From Methylomonas lenta (lineage in GTDB: Bacteria; Pseudomonadota; Gammaproteobacteria; Methylococcales; Methylomonadaceae), in NCBI RefSeq assembly GCF_001644015.1, contig NZ_LUUI01000105.1, forward strand, positions 22,225 to 86,224: 64,000 nt of DNA. The letters are read 5' to 3'. A program made the translations under genes and the position numbers. A model generated the notes under the pieces. The model did not search any database and was not told where the DNA came from. It saw only the letters and a program-made list of their open reading frames with translations. Shown piece after piece: positions 1-9,274 of the stretch. How positions within the stretch are numbered: the first letter of the stretch is position 1; each line of letters begins with the position of its first letter.

Positions 1-463
1 AGACAGTTTGCCAGACAAAGTCACAGTCGCAGTCCTTAAGTTTATTCATCATGCGCTTGGGTATGATGTAAAACCACAGCGATTGTGATAATAGCAGACC
101 GGTTTCGGGCAAATTGAAGTCGCCCCAGGGTTCTAATTCTTTAATACGTTTTTGTAAGCTGTCATAGCGATCATGCAGTTCACGGGTTTTATTTTTTAGC
201 TTTAAAACCTGCTCAACGATATGAGTAATATTGAAATTTTTGTCGGTTTTAACTTGATGCCGCTTGCGGGGGCAACGGTTGAGATATCGCAATGCCTCAA
301 TCACATGTTCAGCTTGCTGCATGTCGCCACTTTCTTGCGTCAGTGCAAGCGATGTCAACGGGATCAAATGCAATTCACCCAGAGCATGCAATTGTTCCAG
401 GATGCTTTTTTTGTCTGCCAATAGCCCACAAAAAGTTATTTTTTTCAGTCTGACGATAGCCAT
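1..463 (-). CDS. atpI: V/A-type ATP synthase subunit I (partial, 3' end outside window)
   Basis: This is the N-terminal 154 codons of the large membrane-stator subunit of a V/A-type ATPase; the gene runs off the left edge of the window. The translation begins MAIVRLKKITFCGLL and contains a PWGDF motif near residue 120, both typical of the soluble N-terminal domain of bacterial subunit I. The start ATG follows immediately on the TAA stop of the subunit D gene and is preceded by GGAGG inside the end of that gene, so the two are translationally coupled. The transmembrane half is not visible. Family assignment rests on the N-terminus plus position directly after B and D. Confidence 0.85.
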   Translation of the reverse strand, partial: MAIVRLKKITFCGLLADKKSILEQLHALGELHLIPLTSLALTQESGDMQQAEHVIEALRYLNRCPRKRHQVKTDKNFNITHIVEQVLKLKNKTRELHDRYDSLQKRIKELEPWGDFNLPETGLLLSQSLWFYIIPKRMMNKLKDCDCDFVWQTV

Positions 464-1066
464 TTAATCCTCCGTTTTGACGCGGAGCTGTTTAGTCATT
501 TTGGCGCGCACCACGCCGGCTCGCTCTGCATCGGACAGAAAAATTCGAATTTTCCGAATATTTTGCTGTGTTTTAGGAATCAGAACTTTATCGAACAAAT
601 TGACTTTTTGGGTAACCTTTCTGACAGCCAAATTCAACAACTGTAAGCGCTGTTCTTCCACACGATGCTGACATTGCAATTCCAGCATGATGCGTAATTG
701 CACCACTACGCCATCAATCCAGTGCGGCGTTAAGTAGGGTGAATAGGCTTTGCAGTGGAGCTCGACATTTTTTAATACGGGTAGATTTATGCCGACGATA
801 TTTTCCTTATCCAGCTCTACCCCTTTCACACTCACCAAATTACTGAGATTAATATCTCGATGAGACATCATCGGTAAATTCTCAGTCACTGCATGCTGAC
901 ACTCGGCAATCCGTTGCTTGGTTTTTTCAATCTGGTTCCAGCCTTTAGCACGCTCGACCACCAATTTTTGCCGCTTCAGTTCCAATGAAGGCAAAAAATG
1001 CTGGTAACGTTTTAGCTTGCCAGTTTCTTTATGTAATGCAGCTTTGTTAAGCGATAGCCTGGCCAT
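464..1066 (-). CDS. atpD: V/A-type ATP synthase subunit D
   Basis: Central-stalk (rotor) subunit of a V/A-type ATPase, 200 aa, the usual length. It opens MARLSLNKAALHKE and closes with an Arg/Lys-rich helix (RIFLSDAERAGVVRAKMTK), the two ends that form the antiparallel coiled-coil shaft in this family. Its start lies inside the end of the subunit B gene (20-bp overlap) and its stop abuts the subunit I start, giving a tightly packed B-D-I order. The symbol follows V-type naming and should not be confused with F-type atpD (beta subunit). Confidence 0.92.
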   Translation of the reverse strand: MARLSLNKAALHKETGKLKRYQHFLPSLELKRQKLVVERAKGWNQIEKTKQRIAECQHAVTENLPMMSHRDINLSNLVSVKGVELDKENIVGINLPVLKNVELHCKAYSPYLTPHWIDGVVVQLRIMLELQCQHRVEEQRLQLLNLAVRKVTQKVNLFDKVLIPKTQQNIRKIRIFLSDAERAGVVRAKMTKQLRVKTED

Positions 1067-2408
1067 GATCTACCTTGGGAAAGTATTTATCGATCAGATT
1101 TTGCTTCATTAACAATTCGCTTTCGGAAAAACATTCTGCCAAGGTTTGCCAGCTCAAATCCAGCGCTTGTTCCAGTGAGATGGATACATTAATGTCCATA
1201 AAACGCTTGCGAAATAATTTGCCGAACTTCAGTAGTTTTTGGTCATAATCAGATAGATCAAACGCCATAGCCTGTTTTTGCTCGGCATCATTAGCAGCGG
1301 CGAAAAAACGAATCATGGTGTTCATGATTTGAGAATGATCTTCACGGGTCACTTTACCTATCACATGCTGCTTTAATCGAGATAAAGAGCCAAAAGGATC
1401 CAGCATGCCGTCATGCAAATAAAACTGGCCCTCTGTAATGTAGCCGGTGTTGTCCGGTACCGGATGAGTAATGTCGTTGCCGGGCATGGTGGTGACCGTC
1501 AAGATAGTTACTGAGCCTGCGCCCTTGTAGTCGCAGGCTTTTTCGTAACGTTTGGCTAATTGGGAATATAAATCTCCCATATAGCCGCGATTGGAGGGTA
1601 CGTGCTCCATCGAAATGCCGACTTCTTTCATGGCATCTGCATAAGCTGTCATGTCTGTCATCAAAACCAAAACCCGTTTGCCTTCTTCTACTGCAAAACG
1701 CTCGGCAACGGCCAGCGCCATATCGGGGACCAAAAGTCGTTCCACAATGGGGTCGGAAGCCAGGTTGCAATACATCACGGTTCTGGCGAAAACGCCGGCC
1801 AATTCGAACTGCGAGCGAAAATAATGAAAGTCGTCAAAGATTAAGCCTAAGCCACCAAACACTACAATATCGGCATCGGCCTGTATGCCCACTCGTGCCA
1901 AAAAGGCGTTAAATGGCTCGCCGGCAATAGAGAAAATCGGGATTTTCTGACTTTCCACCAGACAATTGAATAAATCAATCATTGGTACATCGGTGCGGAT
2001 CATTTTAGAGGCTAGCACCCGTTTCATCGGGTTAACGGAGGCGCCGGTGATAGTGACTTTAGGATCAGGTTCTAAATCAGAACCACCATCCATAGGTTCG
2101 CCGATCCCGTTAAAAATACGTCCGAGGATATTGTTGGAATAGGTTACTTGTAGGGCATGGCCCAAAAACCGCACCGAAGCGGCAGTGGAAATGCCGCGGG
2201 TGCCGGAAAAAACTTGCAACGACACCTTGCTGCCGTCGATTTTTATCACTTGAGCCAATGACTCACTGCCATTGGGATCTTCGACTTGCGCCAAGTCGCC
2301 AAAACGCGTGGTGATGTCCTGATGAATGGACGCAGTGCCAACATTTACCGTGATGATATTACCGACTATAGACAAAATTTTGCCATGTCTAACCATGTGT
2401 TCGATCAT
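1047..2408 (-). CDS. atpB: V/A-type ATP synthase subunit B (non-catalytic)
   Basis: Regulatory, nucleotide-site-degenerate subunit of the V1 hexamer, 453 aa. The N-terminal beta-barrel begins HGKILSIVGNIITV. The P-loop position is degenerate (IFSIAGEPFNAF, near residue 160), as expected for B rather than catalytic A. The stretches SNRGYMGDLYSQLAKRYEKA and PGNDITHPVPDNTGYITEGQ are family hallmarks. The ATG at 2408 has a GGAG ribosome site about 8 nt upstream. B is the first gene of the cluster: directly upstream is purK, not subunit A, which is normally found just before B. A separate F-type enzyme is presumably present elsewhere (inference). Confidence 0.94.
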   Translation of the reverse strand: MIEHMVRHGKILSIVGNIITVNVGTASIHQDITTRFGDLAQVEDPNGSESLAQVIKIDGSKVSLQVFSGTRGISTAASVRFLGHALQVTYSNNILGRIFNGIGEPMDGGSDLEPDPKVTITGASVNPMKRVLASKMIRTDVPMIDLFNCLVESQKIPIFSIAGEPFNAFLARVGIQADADIVVFGGLGLIFDDFHYFRSQFELAGVFARTVMYCNLASDPIVERLLVPDMALAVAERFAVEEGKRVLVLMTDMTAYADAMKEVGISMEHVPSNRGYMGDLYSQLAKRYEKACDYKGAGSVTILTVTTMPGNDITHPVPDNTGYITEGQFYLHDGMLDPFGSLSRLKQHVIGKVTREDHSQIMNTMIRFFAAANDAEQKQAMAFDLSDYDQKLLKFGKLFRKRFMDINVSISLEQALDLSWQTLAECFSESELLMKQNLIDKYFPKVDHGQAIA

Positions 2409-2483
2409 GCTGCACTCCGTTGAACCTCTAAGTTTATTAGAGCATTCTAACTTGTCACTGATAAAAGAAAAATTAAAGCCACC

Positions 2484-3578
2484 TCACGATTGATCTACAC
2501 GCTGAGCCAAAGCCGATACTTTTGCCAATGTTTGAGTAAATACCTCGGCATCGTCCGTTCTCAGGGTGGCGTGGGCAACTTTGCGACCTTTGCGTGGTGC
2601 TTTGTCATATAAATGACAATGCACATGGCTTAAGTTTAGCAGTTCTTGCGTTTGGGGTAGTCCGCCGATGAAATTAATCATGGCTGCAAAGCCGCGCGTT
2701 TGTGTGGAACCCAACGGCAAATCTAAAATAGCCCGTAAATGATTTTCGAATTGACTGGTTTCAGAGCCTTCGATAGTCCAGTGTCCGGAATTGTGTACGC
2801 GAGGAGCAAATTCATTGGCGAGTAACTGTCCATCCACATCAAACAGTTCCAGCGCTATGACGCCGACATAGTCCAGTTTTTCCAGCAAACGACGAACATA
2901 ATCTTCCGCCATAGCTTGTTCAGCATCGTTGGTGCAGGCTGTAGCCAGCCTTAAAATACCGCCACTATGCTGGTTTTCAGACAAAGGATAAAACACAATA
3001 TCGCCAGATGGTCGGCGGGCAGCGATGATGGAGACCTCACGTTGAAACGACACAAAACCTTCCACGATAGACGGTGCACCTTGCATGGCCTGCCAGGCCG
3101 CAGCCAAATCATCAGTCGATTTTAAAACCATTTGCCCCTTGCCATCGTAACCCATACGCCGACTTTTTAAGATCGCTGGAAAGCCGATGTTCGGCATAGC
3201 GTCTTGTAAATCATGCAGATTATCCACTGCCGCATACGGTGCAGTGCCTATACCCAAATCGTTGAAAAAGTTTTTTTCCACTAAACGGTCCTGCGCGACG
3301 GCTAATGCATTGGCCGGCGGGTAAACCGTGGTATGACTGGATAAAAACTCGGCTACATGCGCCGGCACGTTTTCAAATTCATAGGTCACCACATCGGCTT
3401 TTTCAGCCAATTGGGCCAGCAAATCAGGGTCATCGTAAGCACCATGCAAATGTTCGCTTAAACCACCAGCACCGGCATGTTCATCAGGGTCTAATACGAC
3501 AAACTGTAATCCCAACGGGTAACCCGCCAAAGCAATCATTCTGGCGAGTTGGCCGCCACCCAAAATACCGACTTTCAT
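2484..3578 (-). CDS. purK: N5-carboxyaminoimidazole ribonucleotide synthase
   Basis: ATP-grasp enzyme of de novo purine synthesis that converts AIR, ATP and bicarbonate to N5-CAIR, the substrate of PurE. 364 aa, normal length. The N-terminal motif [11 protein letters not shown], the [10 protein letters not shown] motif (about residue 65) and the ATP-grasp part with [19 protein letters not shown] (about residue 255) are diagnostic. The start codon overlaps the purE stop in an ATGA junction, so the two are one operon and translationally coupled. A 75-bp gap separates it from the ATPase cluster downstream. Confidence 0.97.
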   Translation of the reverse strand: MKVGILGGGQLARMIALAGYPLGLQFVVLDPDEHAGAGGLSEHLHGAYDDPDLLAQLAEKADVVTYEFENVPAHVAEFLSSHTTVYPPANALAVAQDRLVEKNFFNDLGIGTAPYAAVDNLHDLQDAMPNIGFPAILKSRRMGYDGKGQMVLKSTDDLAAAWQAMQGAPSIVEGFVSFQREVSIIAARRPSGDIVFYPLSENQHSGGILRLATACTNDAEQAMAEDYVRRLLEKLDYVGVIALELFDVDGQLLANEFAPRVHNSGHWTIEGSETSQFENHLRAILDLPLGSTQTRGFAAMINFIGGLPQTQELLNLSHVHCHLYDKAPRKGRKVAHATLRTDDAEVFTQTLAKVSALAQRVDQS

Positions 3579-4072
3579 GATTGCACCTGACGAGGATCGG
3601 AGTTGGCATTAACATTATCGGTTTGTTGCTGCCGATAAGCGTCCAGGGCAGGGCGGTATTGTGGGTGTTTGTTGCTGACGATGGCAGCCGCCAGTAAAGC
3701 CGCGTTAATCGCACCCGCTTTGCCGATTGCCAGCGTACCAACCGGAATTCCGGCGGGCATTTGCACGATGGACAACAAAGAATCCATGCCATTTAAAGTT
3801 TTGGATTGTACGGGGACACCCAATACTGGAATGGCGGTTTTCGCCGCAGTCATGCCAGGCAAATGCGCAGCACCGCCAGCACCGGCAATAATGACTTCCA
3901 GACCTTTGCTTTCTGCGGTTTCGGCATAGTGAAACAGCTTATCGGGGGTTCGGTGCGCCGATACCACTTCCACATCGTGCGGAATATCAAGCTGTTTTAA
4001 CGTTTGCGCAGCATGTTGCATGGTTTCCCAGTCGGACGTAGAACCCATGATGATGCCTATCAGTGCATTCAT
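3575..4072 (-). CDS. purE: N5-carboxyaminoimidazole ribonucleotide mutase
   Basis: Class I PurE, which moves the carboxyl group of N5-CAIR to give CAIR in purine synthesis. 165 aa. It shows [14 protein letters not shown] at the N-terminus, the catalytic VVSAHRTPD motif (about residue 40) and [11 protein letters not shown] (about residue 66). It is the first gene of a purE-purK pair with a 4-bp overlap. Upstream on the same strand an A/T-rich stretch with GATAAT could serve as a -10 box. I did not see a PurR-type operator. Confidence 0.97.
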   Translation of the reverse strand: MNALIGIIMGSTSDWETMQHAAQTLKQLDIPHDVEVVSAHRTPDKLFHYAETAESKGLEVIIAGAGGAAHLPGMTAAKTAIPVLGVPVQSKTLNGMDSLLSIVQMPAGIPVGTLAIGKAGAINAALLAAAIVSNKHPQYRPALDAYRQQQTDNVNANSDPRQVQS

Positions 4073-5119
4073 GCAAAATCTCCGGTTTTACCCATTAATT
4101 AAAAAAGGCGTGGATTATCGCATAAAGGGAATTTTTTCTGGGCATGCAAGATGTCATCTATTTAAATTCTGAACTATTTTGCAACCTATGCCCACCCTTT
4201 GCAGACAAGATAAGCCTTGTGTCGGACTGCGCGACGAATCCGGCTGGGTGCGCTCTAACCGGTCGTCATGTTACGCCTCAGCGTATTCATCGGCATCAGC
4301 CAGCAGACGACAATACACACCAAGCAATATATCCATTTGCAGCCGGCCACAACCAAATTATTGGTTAATTAAACCTGGTTTAGGATTTAGTTTGGCATAA
4401 CTTCACGAATTGGAACCGACATGCAAAACATCGTCGTTCCGGAGAACGACCGAAAAAATTCGTAGTCAATACCGTTGCATGCTGATACACAAAACGACAG
4501 ATGACTGAATGATTCGGCATGATACCGCCACTCAGTCATCAGAAGTCCAGATTGCCTCGGGCCAATCTTTCCATATCCTATAAACTGCTCAGACCCTGCA
4601 GAATATGGGTTCGGCGATAGTATTGAGTGCGCCCTCCGTCACGATTTCATCGAATAGAGAATATTGTCGGTTGCTACAGAATGTTGTGCCGGGTCTTGTG
4701 GTCAATTTGGCAGGCACAAATTCTTTGCTACGCATTGCGGCGTATATTTTATTGCATCCAGAGGTGGGAATGCATTTATGACCGCCTCTCCCGCAGGGGA
4801 AAGATATATTTAGACACACTGAATAGTTACCCAGTGTATTGTTTTTTATCTGGTGCGGCCAAATAACTTAAAAAAATCAACAGTTTAATATATGCCTTAC
4901 GCAAGGTGACGTATTTTTAAAAGCAATATAAGAATATAGGACTATGCTGTAATTTTATATCCGATGGATAAGTATTTATACGTATATTATTTAAGATCAT
5001 TTTGCGCTCTAATTAAAAAGCCAAATGACTGGACATTGATGGCGAAAATTAGTATTCAACAATATTGACTATAAAAAATAAAAGGATTATTTGTTTTTTA
5101 TTCTACAGGGGTTAATAAC
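4073..5119. other. Long gene-poor stretch
   Basis: About 1 kb between purE and the SmbP-like gene. It has many stops in all frames. The short open frames here have no recognisable protein features, mixed composition and no convincing ribosome sites. The last 250 bases are strongly A/T-rich and probably hold the promoter of the downstream gene, but I cannot place it. It may be a decayed accessory segment. Confidence 0.5.
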
Positions 5120-5605
5120 ATGAACATAACAAAATCCATTAAAACATTTATATTTTCAGGCATCATGGGGTTACTTATGAGCAGCGTTTGTTATGCGGAT
5201 GCTCCGCATTCCGTCACAGCGCTCGAGCACGCTGTGACGGCAGAGGCGCACAATAAATTAGGCCACACAAATGATGTTAAAAATCATATTGACCAGGCTA
5301 TTAAACATGCTACTGAAAGTGAAAAAGCCCATGCCACTGCGCATACGCATGTCACCGAAGCCGTTAAGCATCTACAGGAAACAACCAAACAAAAAGATAT
5401 GCAGCATACGATGTCGGGCGTTTATACCCAAGTCGCGTTAACCCAGGCTGAAAATTCTGAAAAAGCGCATGCAGATGCACACAAACATATAACTGAAGCG
5501 CTTAAGCATCTAAAAGAAGCTGAAAAACACAATACGGCTGGGCATAAAGATTTGGTTACCGAGCATTTAAATCAATCGATTGAGCATATAGAAAGCATGC
5601 TCTAA
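5120..5605 (+). CDS. SmbP-like histidine-rich periplasmic metal-binding protein
   Basis: 161 aa with a Sec signal peptide (positive start MNITKSIKT, hydrophobic core, cleavage expected after VCYA near residue 26). The mature part is a helical protein full of His spaced about every 3-4 or 7 residues. It carries an internal duplication: SEKAHATAHTHVTEAVKHL (about 71-89) is repeated as SEKAHADAHKHITEALKHL (about 116-134). The pattern matches the small metal-binding protein SmbP described from Nitrosomonas, which binds copper and other divalent metals, but this one is longer because of the duplication. A periplasmic metal-buffering role is inference. It stands alone between gene-free regions, with a terminator-like hairpin about 250 bases downstream. 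Confidence 0.75.
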   Translation: MNITKSIKTFIFSGIMGLLMSSVCYADAPHSVTALEHAVTAEAHNKLGHTNDVKNHIDQAIKHATESEKAHATAHTHVTEAVKHLQETTKQKDMQHTMSGVYTQVALTQAENSEKAHADAHKHITEALKHLKEAEKHNTAGHKDLVTEHLNQSIEHIESML

Positions 5606-6208
5606 AAATGTCAAAGCGGCAGGGGTTTAGTCTTGAAAATCATCAACGTAGTCCATAGATACCTTCAATGCATGGCGAATACGGTGACATGACCGTCATA
5701 GACATTCTGGACCCAATCTAGGTGCCATCGGCTGCTTGATACTGAGCTCTGAAGTTATGCTTGCTGAATTGTCCAAACCGGACAAACCTGCTATACCGTT
5801 AACGGCCACGGATGATTACTAAGAATAGTTTTGCACACCTACCTTGTGCGCTTTTTAGCCCCGCTTTTGCGGGGTTTTTTTGCCCTTATGGGAATGCGAA
5901 GTAGGCGTCACGTAACCACTAGTGTGGCAACGTGACCTGGCGTGTGCTTTCTAAATCAAAGGCGTTTGCCGATGTTGATCATTCTTGTAATCGATACAAA
6001 TATTCTGTAAGCGCCAGAATGCGGCTTAGAATAGCCGATCCGTATGCTCGTTTTCCAACACCCACTTTGTCCGCAACTTAACCATGAACAGCTGATGCAA
6101 ACTTCGCAAAACTGCCGTATCGGAAATTGAACATATGAGCGGATTTAGTCGTTGTTTCCGCACTGGCAGTAAACCAAAAAAACCGAATTCAGGCTTCGCT
6201 GGTTAAGT
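5606..6208. other. Intergenic stretch without a supported gene
   Basis: Roughly 600 bases between the SmbP-like gene and the NifX-like remnant. Apart from the terminator at 5859-5881, preceded by a smaller hairpin (GCACA...TGTGC at about 5833-5849), I see no gene. Two hairpins in tandem leave open a short non-coding transcript ending here, but there is no positive evidence of a promoter. Confidence 0.45.
5859..5881 (+). terminator. Rho-independent terminator
   Basis: Perfect 6-bp G/C stem (CCCCGC/GCGGGG) with a TTTT loop followed by seven T. It lies about 250 bases after the SmbP-like gene and is the first strong terminator on the plus strand. Confidence 0.85.
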
Positions 6209-6412
6209 TTAAAGATGAAACTGTCCATGTTGATGCCGATCAAAAGGTTTGATTTTTAAAGTGCTATTTAAAAATGCCTGGACGGTTTGGTTCGGATCGG
6301 TTTCTTTGGTGATCAAAGGCCGGATGTTTTTCTGAGGTAAACGCCTGATTAATCCGGTCCCCATGTCACCGGTGATCTGTTTACGATTTTGACTGGCGAC
6401 AGCAATTTTCAT
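6209..6412 (-). pseudogene. NifX/NifB-type cofactor-domain protein, internally deleted
   Basis: 67 codons. The start MKIAVASQNRKQITG is the standard N-terminus of dinitrogenase iron-molybdenum cofactor-domain proteins (PF02579 family, about 110-150 aa). The sequence then jumps directly to the family's C-terminal part: a DMGTGLIRRL stretch, where intact members have GMGNGLxxRL, followed by LITKETDPNQTVQAFLNSTL. The middle of the domain, about 60-80 residues, is missing in frame. It could be a remnant or a still-expressed mini-protein; the frame itself is intact. It lies downstream of the small membrane protein gene on the same strand. Confidence 0.6.
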
Positions 6413-6445
6413 GACATTCTCGTAGTAGAGCTTGATCCGATCAAT

Positions 6446-6952
6446 TTAGAGATAATTGGGCGGCAACTGCGGCTCAATACCTTCGAATTCAACACTAGGA
6501 TGATGTTTAGTCACCAATTGACGGATGGCCTCAATACGTTCTTTGGGCACATCAATCAAGACTAATAATTCCCCGCGTTCAATGGCATCCGCGTATTCGT
6601 TGACTCTGGAATTACCCACTTGAAGGCCGAACAAGCCGTTCATCATGGCGGCGATAGTGGCGCCATATAACAAAATACCCAGTACCGGGCCGCCGGCAAT
6701 GGCAAATCCCGCTAAACGTAAAGCCACCAGTCCTGCCAGTAAACCGGTGGCAGCACCCAAAGCCGTAGCGCGTTCCACCGCGGGTATAAAATCGGTTTTC
6801 TGAAAAATTGATGCTTCAGGCATATCCTCTAACGGTGTGTCGCGATTTGCCAACACATGAATATGCCGATCTTCTATGCCTACGATGTGTAATTGATCGA
6901 CAATTTTATGTGTTGTTTCAATGTTCGGCGTTAAAAAATAAATTCTCCTCAT
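6446..6952 (-). CDS. Small membrane protein, DUF1269-like
   Basis: About 168 aa of unknown function. The N-terminal 50 residues form a small alpha/beta domain (RRIYFLTPNIETTHKIVDQL). Then follows a Gly/Ala-rich membrane hairpin (about 65-110) and a second soluble alpha/beta piece ending VEFEGIEPQLPPNYL. The layout fits DUF1269-type proteins sometimes labelled magnesium-transporter-like; that label is not supported by any motif here. Two ATGs are possible: the one at 6952 has GAGG at 8 nt, whereas the one at 6958 would be only 2 nt from it, so 6952 is preferred. It lies 44 bp after ahcY on the same strand. Confidence 0.6.
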   Translation of the reverse strand: MRRIYFLTPNIETTHKIVDQLHIVGIEDRHIHVLANRDTPLEDMPEASIFQKTDFIPAVERATALGAATGLLAGLVALRLAGFAIAGGPVLGILLYGATIAAMMNGLFGLQVGNSRVNEYADAIERGELLVLIDVPKERIEAIRQLVTKHHPSVEFEGIEPQLPPNYL

Positions 6953-6996
6953 GTCCATATCCTCTAATTCAATTTTTTAAACGACAGACTTATTCA

Positions 6997-8262
6997 TTAA
7001 GTACCGTCGCGCCAAGAGACTAGATAATGCCGTTGCTCTGGGCTTAAGGCATCAATACGTAAGCCCATTACTGCCAACTTCATTTGCGCAACCTGCCGAT
7101 CGATATTAACAGGGACCTGATGAACGCTGTGTGTCAGCTTAGTGCCGTTTCGCCACAAATATGCCATACTCAAGGCCTGATTAGCAAAACTCATGTCCAT
7201 GACAGCCGCTGGATGACCTTCGGCAGCGGCTAGATTGACTAATCGACCTTCAGTCAACAATCGAATGCATCGACCACCTTTTAATCGATAAGATTGAACA
7301 TGCGTCCGTGGGCGCTGTTTTACAACGGCCAAGGCTTCCAGCGCTGGAATGTTGATCTCAACATTGAAATGTCCGGCATTGGCGATCACACAGCCGTCTT
7401 TCATGATTTCAAAATGTGCTGTATCCAATACATGTTTGTCGCCGGTAGCCGTGACAATAAAGTCGGAACAGGCGGCGGCTTCAAACATCGGCATTACCCG
7501 AAAACCATCCATTGCCGCTTCCAGAGCCTTTAGCGGTTCAACTTCGGTAACGATCACTTGCGCACCATGGCCCTTGGCGCGCATGGCGATACCACGCCCA
7601 CACCAACCATAGCCTGCGACCGTGAATATTTTACCAGCCAGCAGAATATTAGTAGCGCGGATAATTCCATCCAAAGCACTTTGTCCGGTGCCATATCGGT
7701 TATCGAATAGATGCTTGGTCATGGCGTCGTTCACCGCAATCACCGGATATTTGAGCGCACCCTCTTCGGCCATGGCACGTAAGCGAAGTACGCCAGTAGT
7801 GGTTTCTTCGCTACCTCCCCGTATAGTGGCTAATAATTCGGTCCGATGCTGATGTAATTCGCTAATGAGGTCGGCGCCATCATCCATGGTCAATTGTGGC
7901 CTGTGATCCAGCGCTTTACTGATGTGATGGTAATACGTAGTGGTATCTTCGCCGCGAATGGCAAACGTGGGGATTTGTTCATGTCGCACAAGTGCCGCCG
8001 CCACATCATCCTGAGTACTGAGTGGATTACTGGCGCATAGCACCAACTCTGCGCCACCCATGCGTAGGGTGCGGGCCAGATTGGCCGTTTCGGTGGTGAT
8101 ATGCAAGCAGCCGCTAATACGTGCGCCGGCCAAGGGTTGCTCACGAGTAAATCGTTTATAAATGGCTCGCAACACCGGCATTTCGGAAAAGGCCCAATCT
8201 ATACGTTCACGTCCGGCGTCCGCTAAGGTAATATCTTTGATATCGTGATCGGTCGTCATCAT
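6997..8262 (-). CDS. ahcY: Adenosylhomocysteinase
   Basis: NAD-dependent hydrolase that splits S-adenosylhomocysteine into adenosine and homocysteine, relieving product inhibition of methyltransferases. 421 aa: the shorter form, without the roughly 40-residue insertion of many bacterial enzymes. Visible are the substrate motif CLHITTETANL (about residue 50), NDAMTKHLFDNRYGTGQS (about 180-197) and the Rossmann motif VAGYGWCGRGIA (about 215). It starts 11 bp after the pcm stop, so it is co-transcribed with a SAM-dependent repair methyltransferase that makes its substrate. Confidence 0.97.
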   Translation of the reverse strand: MMTTDHDIKDITLADAGRERIDWAFSEMPVLRAIYKRFTREQPLAGARISGCLHITTETANLARTLRMGGAELVLCASNPLSTQDDVAAALVRHEQIPTFAIRGEDTTTYYHHISKALDHRPQLTMDDGADLISELHQHRTELLATIRGGSEETTTGVLRLRAMAEEGALKYPVIAVNDAMTKHLFDNRYGTGQSALDGIIRATNILLAGKIFTVAGYGWCGRGIAMRAKGHGAQVIVTEVEPLKALEAAMDGFRVMPMFEAAACSDFIVTATGDKHVLDTAHFEIMKDGCVIANAGHFNVEINIPALEALAVVKQRPRTHVQSYRLKGGRCIRLLTEGRLVNLAAAEGHPAAVMDMSFANQALSMAYLWRNGTKLTHSVHQVPVNIDRQVAQMKLAVMGLRIDALSPEQRHYLVSWRDGT

Positions 8263-8273
8263 AAGGGGCTCAT

Positions 8274-8942
8274 TTAATTATCGTCTTTGTTGTGGATGCC
8301 GGTCAGCGGCACAAAGTTCACACCCAATACAACGCAGCTATCGACTTGATTGTCAGCATTTTTTTTCAACACCATCAGCTCTTGATAGCAATAGGCTAAA
8401 CCGACAGGTATCACCAAACTGGCACCGATTGCGAGTTGATCAATTAAGGCTGGCGGAATATGTGGAACGGCTGCGGTAACAATAATGCCGTCAAAAGGCG
8501 CATATTCAGGCCAGCCGTGATAACCATTAGCCTGGCGAACCACTACATTGTGATAACCAAGATCATTTAGCCGGTTTCGAGCCGATTTGGCCAATTTTTC
8601 AATAATTTCCATCGAATAAACCAGTTTGACCAGCTTGGATAGCACAGCGGCTTGATAATCCGAGCCAGTACCAATTTCCAAAATCACATCGCCGGACTCA
8701 GTATTTAACAAGTCAGTCATCAGCGCCACGATATAGGGCTGAGAAATAGTTTGTCCTGAACCTATGGGCGCTGGGCCATTTTCGTAGGCAAGGTAGCGTA
8801 AGTCATCTGGCAAAAATTCATGCCGGGGTACTTGTTTCAAAACCTGAATAACCCGAGCATCCAACGAATCTATGCCGGTGTATTGCCGGCTCAGTTCGAC
8901 CTCATTCTCAATATCCTTCAACATGCGATCCGGATTTTTCAT
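8274..8942 (-). CDS. pcm: Protein-L-isoaspartate O-methyltransferase
   Basis: SAM-dependent enzyme that methylates isoaspartyl residues in damaged proteins. 222 aa from the ATG at 8942 (MKNPDRMLKDIENE). An upstream TTG would add 15 residues unlike the family and was not used. Diagnostic are the PxHEFLPDDLRYLAYENGPAPIGSGQTISQP region (about residues 38-70), the SAM motif ILEIGTGSDYQAA (about 85) and GIIVTAAVPHIPPALIDQL. The usual GSGYQ in the SAM motif reads GSDYQ, a Gly-to-Asp change worth noting. Likely the first gene of pcm-ahcY. Confidence 0.93.
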   Translation of the reverse strand: MKNPDRMLKDIENEVELSRQYTGIDSLDARVIQVLKQVPRHEFLPDDLRYLAYENGPAPIGSGQTISQPYIVALMTDLLNTESGDVILEIGTGSDYQAAVLSKLVKLVYSMEIIEKLAKSARNRLNDLGYHNVVVRQANGYHGWPEYAPFDGIIVTAAVPHIPPALIDQLAIGASLVIPVGLAYCYQELMVLKKNADNQVDSCVVLGVNFVPLTGIHNKDDN

Positions 8943-9274
8943 GATTGCTCGGTGGTTAATTGTCTGGCATAGGGTGTTGTGAACCAAGATTACCCTGGGT
9001 ACTGCTTCGTTTGAGTAGCAGTTTCAATACTTCAAAAAACAAACAGTGATTTCAACAAGATTGCAGTTATATTTCAATTCGTAGTGTTACTAATTGTTTT
9101 AATCAAGCTAATGGTGTACCGCCTTAACTGAAAATGGCAAACAGATCAATTTTGACCAAGTGAATACTCATGGAAGCAATGGTTCAAGCTCGTTTTTAAC
9201 TAACATTTCTTCAAAAATGTTCAACTGCACGAAATCGAAACCGACCCTGCATAATCGCCGGGTTGGGTGATGGT
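8943..9274. other. Intergenic region upstream of pcm
   Basis: About 330 bases between the end of putA and the start of pcm. Moderately A/T-rich with no coding potential. It should hold the pcm promoter and the putA 3' end. I looked for an S-adenosylhomocysteine riboswitch before pcm-ahcY and saw none, and no clear terminator for putA. Confidence 0.4.

Noticed and set aside
4144-4819. Short ORFs of 60-80 codons in the 4.1-4.9 kb stretch, both strands
   Set aside because: No ribosome sites, no protein-like composition, overlapping each other; treated as chance frames.
8943-9274. S-adenosylhomocysteine riboswitch before pcm-ahcY
   Set aside because: Looked for because of the gene content; no matching stem arrangement or conserved core seen.
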